Shown here one piece after another: positions 14,507 to 16,107 of a stretch of 16,107 nucleotides of DNA (its first letter is position 1; every line of letters begins with the position of its first letter). The stretch comes from Leptospiraceae bacterium (GTDB lineage Bacteria; Spirochaetota; Leptospiria; Leptospirales; Leptospiraceae), in the NCBI GenBank assembly GCA_027485405.1, contig JAIXRB010000071.1, positions 1 through 16,107 on the forward strand, given 5' to 3'. A program made the translations under genes and the position numbers. The notes under the pieces were generated by a model. That model was not told where the DNA came from and made no database searches. It was given only the letters and a program-made list of their open reading frames with translations.

Positions 14507-15481
14507 TTAGTTTCCTCCATACACATACTTTGCCGCTTCCAGATAGAGTGGCAAGCCGATTGAAATATTGAAAGGGAAAGTGACAGCTAAAGATGCTGTT
14601 AAGTAAAAAGAGGGATTTGCACTTGGAATCGCTAATCGAACGGCTGTCGGGGCGGCAATGTAGGAAGCACTGGCGCAAAGCGTTCCAAAAACAGTAGCAC
14701 CGCCTAATGATAGTCCAGCCCATTTGGCTAGATAAATTCCGATAAAAGCATTGAATAGCGGAACAGCTATTGCGAAAAAAAGCAAGAAAGGTCCGAGTTT
14801 TTTTAGATCTTCCAGTCTTCTTCCTGTTACTAATCCTACTTCCAATAGGAAGAGAACCAAAATTCCTCGAAAGGGAGCATCAAACAATGGTGCATATGCT
14901 TCGAAGCCCTTTTGGCCTGAAATTGCCCCTATCACCATTCCACCAACTAGTAGAACTGTGCCTTTGCCTGCAAAGAGTTCGTGTAACACCTTGCCCCATG
15001 GCTCTTTTTCCCCATTTCCTTGTGTTTTGGCAAAGAAAAGAGCAATTAGGATTGCGGGCACTTCCATGATTGCCATAAGCGAAGGCATAAATCCCTCGAA
15101 AGGAACTTGCATCAATTCCATAAAAGCAAGGCATTCGCTGAAAGTAACAGCTGAAACAGATCCATAGTGAGCGGCAATCGCGGCGGAATTCGCAACGTCA
15201 AACTTTCCTATTTTTTTAAGAAGGTAGTATGACCAAATTGGAATCGCAATACACATAATCACTGCCACAAGTATTGGAAGATAAAGTTCACCAAATGTTG
15301 CTTTGCTGAGCTTGTAGCCTCCTTTCAGTCCAATCCCGAAAAGCAAATACACTGTGAGACCTATATACATCCCTTCTGGGAATTTCAGATCACTTTTGAT
15401 TCGGGTAGCAAAGATTCCCAAAGCAAATGCTAAGAACATCGGGGTTGTGAAACTCGAAAGGAATGAGTTTAAAATATCCAT
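14507..15481 (-). CDS. sbtA: Sodium-dependent bicarbonate permease SbtA
   Basis: SbtA imports HCO3- with Na+ across the cytoplasmic membrane. The 324-residue protein is almost wholly hydrophobic, with two inverted halves of about five helices each. Family signatures are PEGMYIGLTVYLLFGIGLKGG (35-55), HYGSVSAVTF (105-114), EGFMPSLMAIMEVPAIL (129-145) and CASASYIAAPTAVRLAIPSANP (269-290). The last is close to the same stretch in cyanobacterial SbtA. The central cytosolic loop (about 151-172) is short, which explains the length relative to the Synechocystis protein (about 374 residues). AAGGAG lies five bases before the ATG, and a GC-rich hairpin precedes that site. sbtB follows with no gap. In a non-photosynthetic organism, bicarbonate probably feeds carboxylation (fatty-acid, pyruvate or PEP metabolism) or pH and CO2 sensing; that role is inferred. 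Confidence 0.92.
   Translation of the reverse strand: MDILNSFLSSFTTPMFLAFALGIFATRIKSDLKFPEGMYIGLTVYLLFGIGLKGGYKLSKATFGELYLPILVAVIMCIAIPIWSYYLLKKIGKFDVANSAAIAAHYGSVSAVTFSECLAFMELMQVPFEGFMPSLMAIMEVPAILIALFFAKTQGNGEKEPWGKVLHELFAGKGTVLLVGGMVIGAISGQKGFEAYAPLFDAPFRGILVLFLLEVGLVTGRRLEDLKKLGPFLLFFAIAVPLFNAFIGIYLAKWAGLSLGGATVFGTLCASASYIAAPTAVRLAIPSANPSFYLTASLAVTFPFNISIGLPLYLEAAKYVYGGN
14514..14518 (-). promoter_or_regulatory. Shine-Dalgarno site of sbtB inside sbtA
   Basis: GGAGG on the - strand lies 7 bases before the sbtB ATG and within the codons for the last residues of SbtA. Ribosomes finishing SbtA stop at TAA, which abuts the sbtB ATG. The site fixes the sbtB start and favours coupled translation. 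Confidence 0.8.
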
Positions 15482-15494
15482 CGCTTCTCCTTTT

Positions 15495-15510
15495 TCGGGG
15501 GAACCCCCGA
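15495..15510 (-). promoter_or_regulatory. GC-rich leader hairpin just upstream of the sbtA ribosome site
   Basis: A perfect 7-bp inverted repeat (15495-15501 with 15504-15510), five of the pairs G-C in a row, encloses only two bases. In an sbtA mRNA it would form a compact stem-loop separated by a few A residues from AAGGAG. No T run follows on either strand, so it is not a normal terminator. It may stabilise the mRNA or affect ribosome access. Confidence 0.5.
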
Positions 15511-15537
15511 TTGAATCCAGTTTTCTATGGGAGAAAA

Positions 15538-15566
15538 AAAATAAAAAGCAAAAAAATTCATGAAAA
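15538..15566 (-). promoter_or_regulatory. Weak candidate promoter of sbtAB
   Basis: On the - strand, TTTTCA (15566-15561) and TATTTT (15543-15538) are 17 bases apart, each matching consensus at 4 of 6 positions. A start near 15531 would give a leader of about 50 bases that includes the hairpin at 15495-15510. The region is very A/T-rich, so chance matches are likely. Read-through from the SRAP gene is the alternative, as no terminator is visible between them. Confidence 0.28.
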
Positions 15567-15606
15567 TTAATGCCTAGATAAAAAAGTGAACGATCTGTCC
15601 TTTTTG

Positions 15607-16107
15607 CTACGAAAACAAGAAATTGTCAGAAAGGGTCATTTCCTCGGAACCAAAGGCATGGATTAGAGATTCTGGATTGATTTCATTCTTAGAAATCCAT
15701 TTCGTTCGGTTGGCTTTTTCTATGATTGCTGGTTGTCTATGGTGGATTTGCATCATTTTAGAGTTGGATGCTTCTGTGATGATAACAAAACTTCCCTCGA
15801 AAACCAGACCTGCGAAGCTCCAGAGTCCTTGGTCTGGGCAAGGAGCGATTGTGAATCTCTCCCTAGATTTTGGAGACTCCCCTTTCCATTCGAAGAAATG
15901 GTTTGCAGGAACCAGGCATCTGCCTTCTTTCCAGACCTTTTGCCACATTTTCGATGTGAACAAGGAATCAGTTCTTGCATTGATGATCGTCTTTTTTGAC
16001 CAAGGAATTCCCCATTGAAGGTATGTTAAGTGAAGACTTCCTTCTTTTTTTTTTTTTTTTGGAGCATTTCGGGTTGGGTAGATTTTTCCCATTGGTTCAT
16101 AAACGGA
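15607..16107 (-). CDS. SRAP-domain protein (HMCES/YedK family), 5' end outside window
   Basis: SRAP proteins bind abasic sites in single-stranded DNA and form a protective covalent crosslink through Cys2. The frame is open to the window edge (residues SVYEP precede the first ATG at 16092), so the start and catalytic cysteine lie beyond base 16107. Numbered from that ATG, conserved stretches are YPTRNAP (5-11, the YNIAPTQ region), LQWGIPW (25-31), INAR (37-40, with active-site Asn38), RCLVPANHFFEW (58-69, with Glu68), AGLVFEG (94-100), IITEAS (104-109) and IHHRQPAII (116-124, with His117). The Asn, Glu and His of the active site are kept, so the protein looks functional. A run of five lysines (12-16), encoded by a pure A tract, lies in the loop between YPTRNAP and the next strand. 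It is upstream of sbtA on the same strand, without a visible terminator. Confidence 0.9.
   Translation of the reverse strand, partial: SVYEPMGKIYPTRNAPKKKKKEGSLHLTYLQWGIPWSKKTIINARTDSLFTSKMWQKVWKEGRCLVPANHFFEWKGESPKSRERFTIAPCPDQGLWSFAGLVFEGSFVIITEASNSKMMQIHHRQPAIIEKANRTKWISKNEINPESLIHAFGSEEMTLSDNFLFS
16045..16060. repeat. 16-base homopolymer (A run on the coding strand) within the SRAP gene
   Basis: Sixteen T residues on the + strand are A residues in the SRAP message, encoding the lysine run after YPTRNAP. This is the longest mononucleotide run I see in the window. Changes of one base would shift the frame early in the protein. Confidence 0.9.

Noticed and set aside
14751..15167. 138-codon open frame on the + strand opposite sbtA
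   Set aside because: It is antisense to the strongly supported permease, its translation is rich in Ser, Pro and Lys, and it has no ribosome site.
15557..15564. TTCATGAA palindrome in the sbtA leader region
   Set aside because: An 8-base palindrome in A/T-rich DNA is expected by chance.
15623..16018. 131-codon open frame on the + strand opposite the SRAP gene
   Set aside because: It is antisense to a gene with conserved active-site residues. The hydrophobic look comes from the complement of charged codons.

Overview
The window (about 40% G+C) reads like the chromosome of a spirochaete of the Leptospiraceae, probably a free-living Leptospira. This rests on the overall character of the proteins and gene mix (cyclic-nucleotide-binding protein, PAS kinase with a separate receiver, lone glutamate-synthase-type protein, FecA-like receptor) and not on a marker gene, so the genus is an inference. 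Genes are densely packed. No gap exceeds about 125 bases. I see no tRNA, rRNA, CRISPR array, insertion sequence or prophage gene.

Layout. (1) Bases 1-347: the 3' end of a cyclic-nucleotide-binding-domain gene on the + strand, closed by a hairpin terminator that contains its stop codon. (2) 360-3554, - strand: a probable operon of glgA (glycogen synthase), a class I methyltransferase, a GHKL ATPase of the SiaB/slr1658 type and a STAS-like partner of the slr1659 type. (3) 3621-5216, + strand: pckA (ATP-dependent PEP carboxykinase), divergent from glgA, with a sigma70-like promoter and a strong terminator. (4) 5282-6910, - strand: a membrane protein with a TPM domain, two zinc-ribbon-like modules and a Ser/Gly tail. 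(5) 7032-9386, + strand: a FecA-like TonB-dependent receptor with a Fur-box-like site over its first codons. (6) 9393-14090, - strand: a probable four-gene operon of PAS histidine kinase, single-domain response regulator, FMN/3Fe-4S glutamate-synthase-type protein and membrane-bound class III adenylate cyclase. (7) 14198-15481, - strand: sbtA and sbtB, a sodium-dependent bicarbonate permease and its PII-like regulator, with adjoining stop and start codons. (8) 15607-16107, - strand: an SRAP (HMCES/YedK) gene whose start lies outside the window and which carries a 16-base A run.

The most interesting theme is one-carbon and cAMP signalling. The cyclase has the Lys/Thr substrate-binding pair found in bicarbonate-stimulated class III cyclases. 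It lies on the same strand as, and about 3.5 kb from, a bicarbonate transporter whose SbtB partner binds cAMP in cyanobacteria. PEP carboxykinase (which releases CO2), glycogen synthase and a cyclic-nucleotide-binding protein are also here. A heterotroph using bicarbonate uptake, a bicarbonate-sensing cyclase and a cAMP-responsive PII-like protein as one circuit is an inference, but a testable one.
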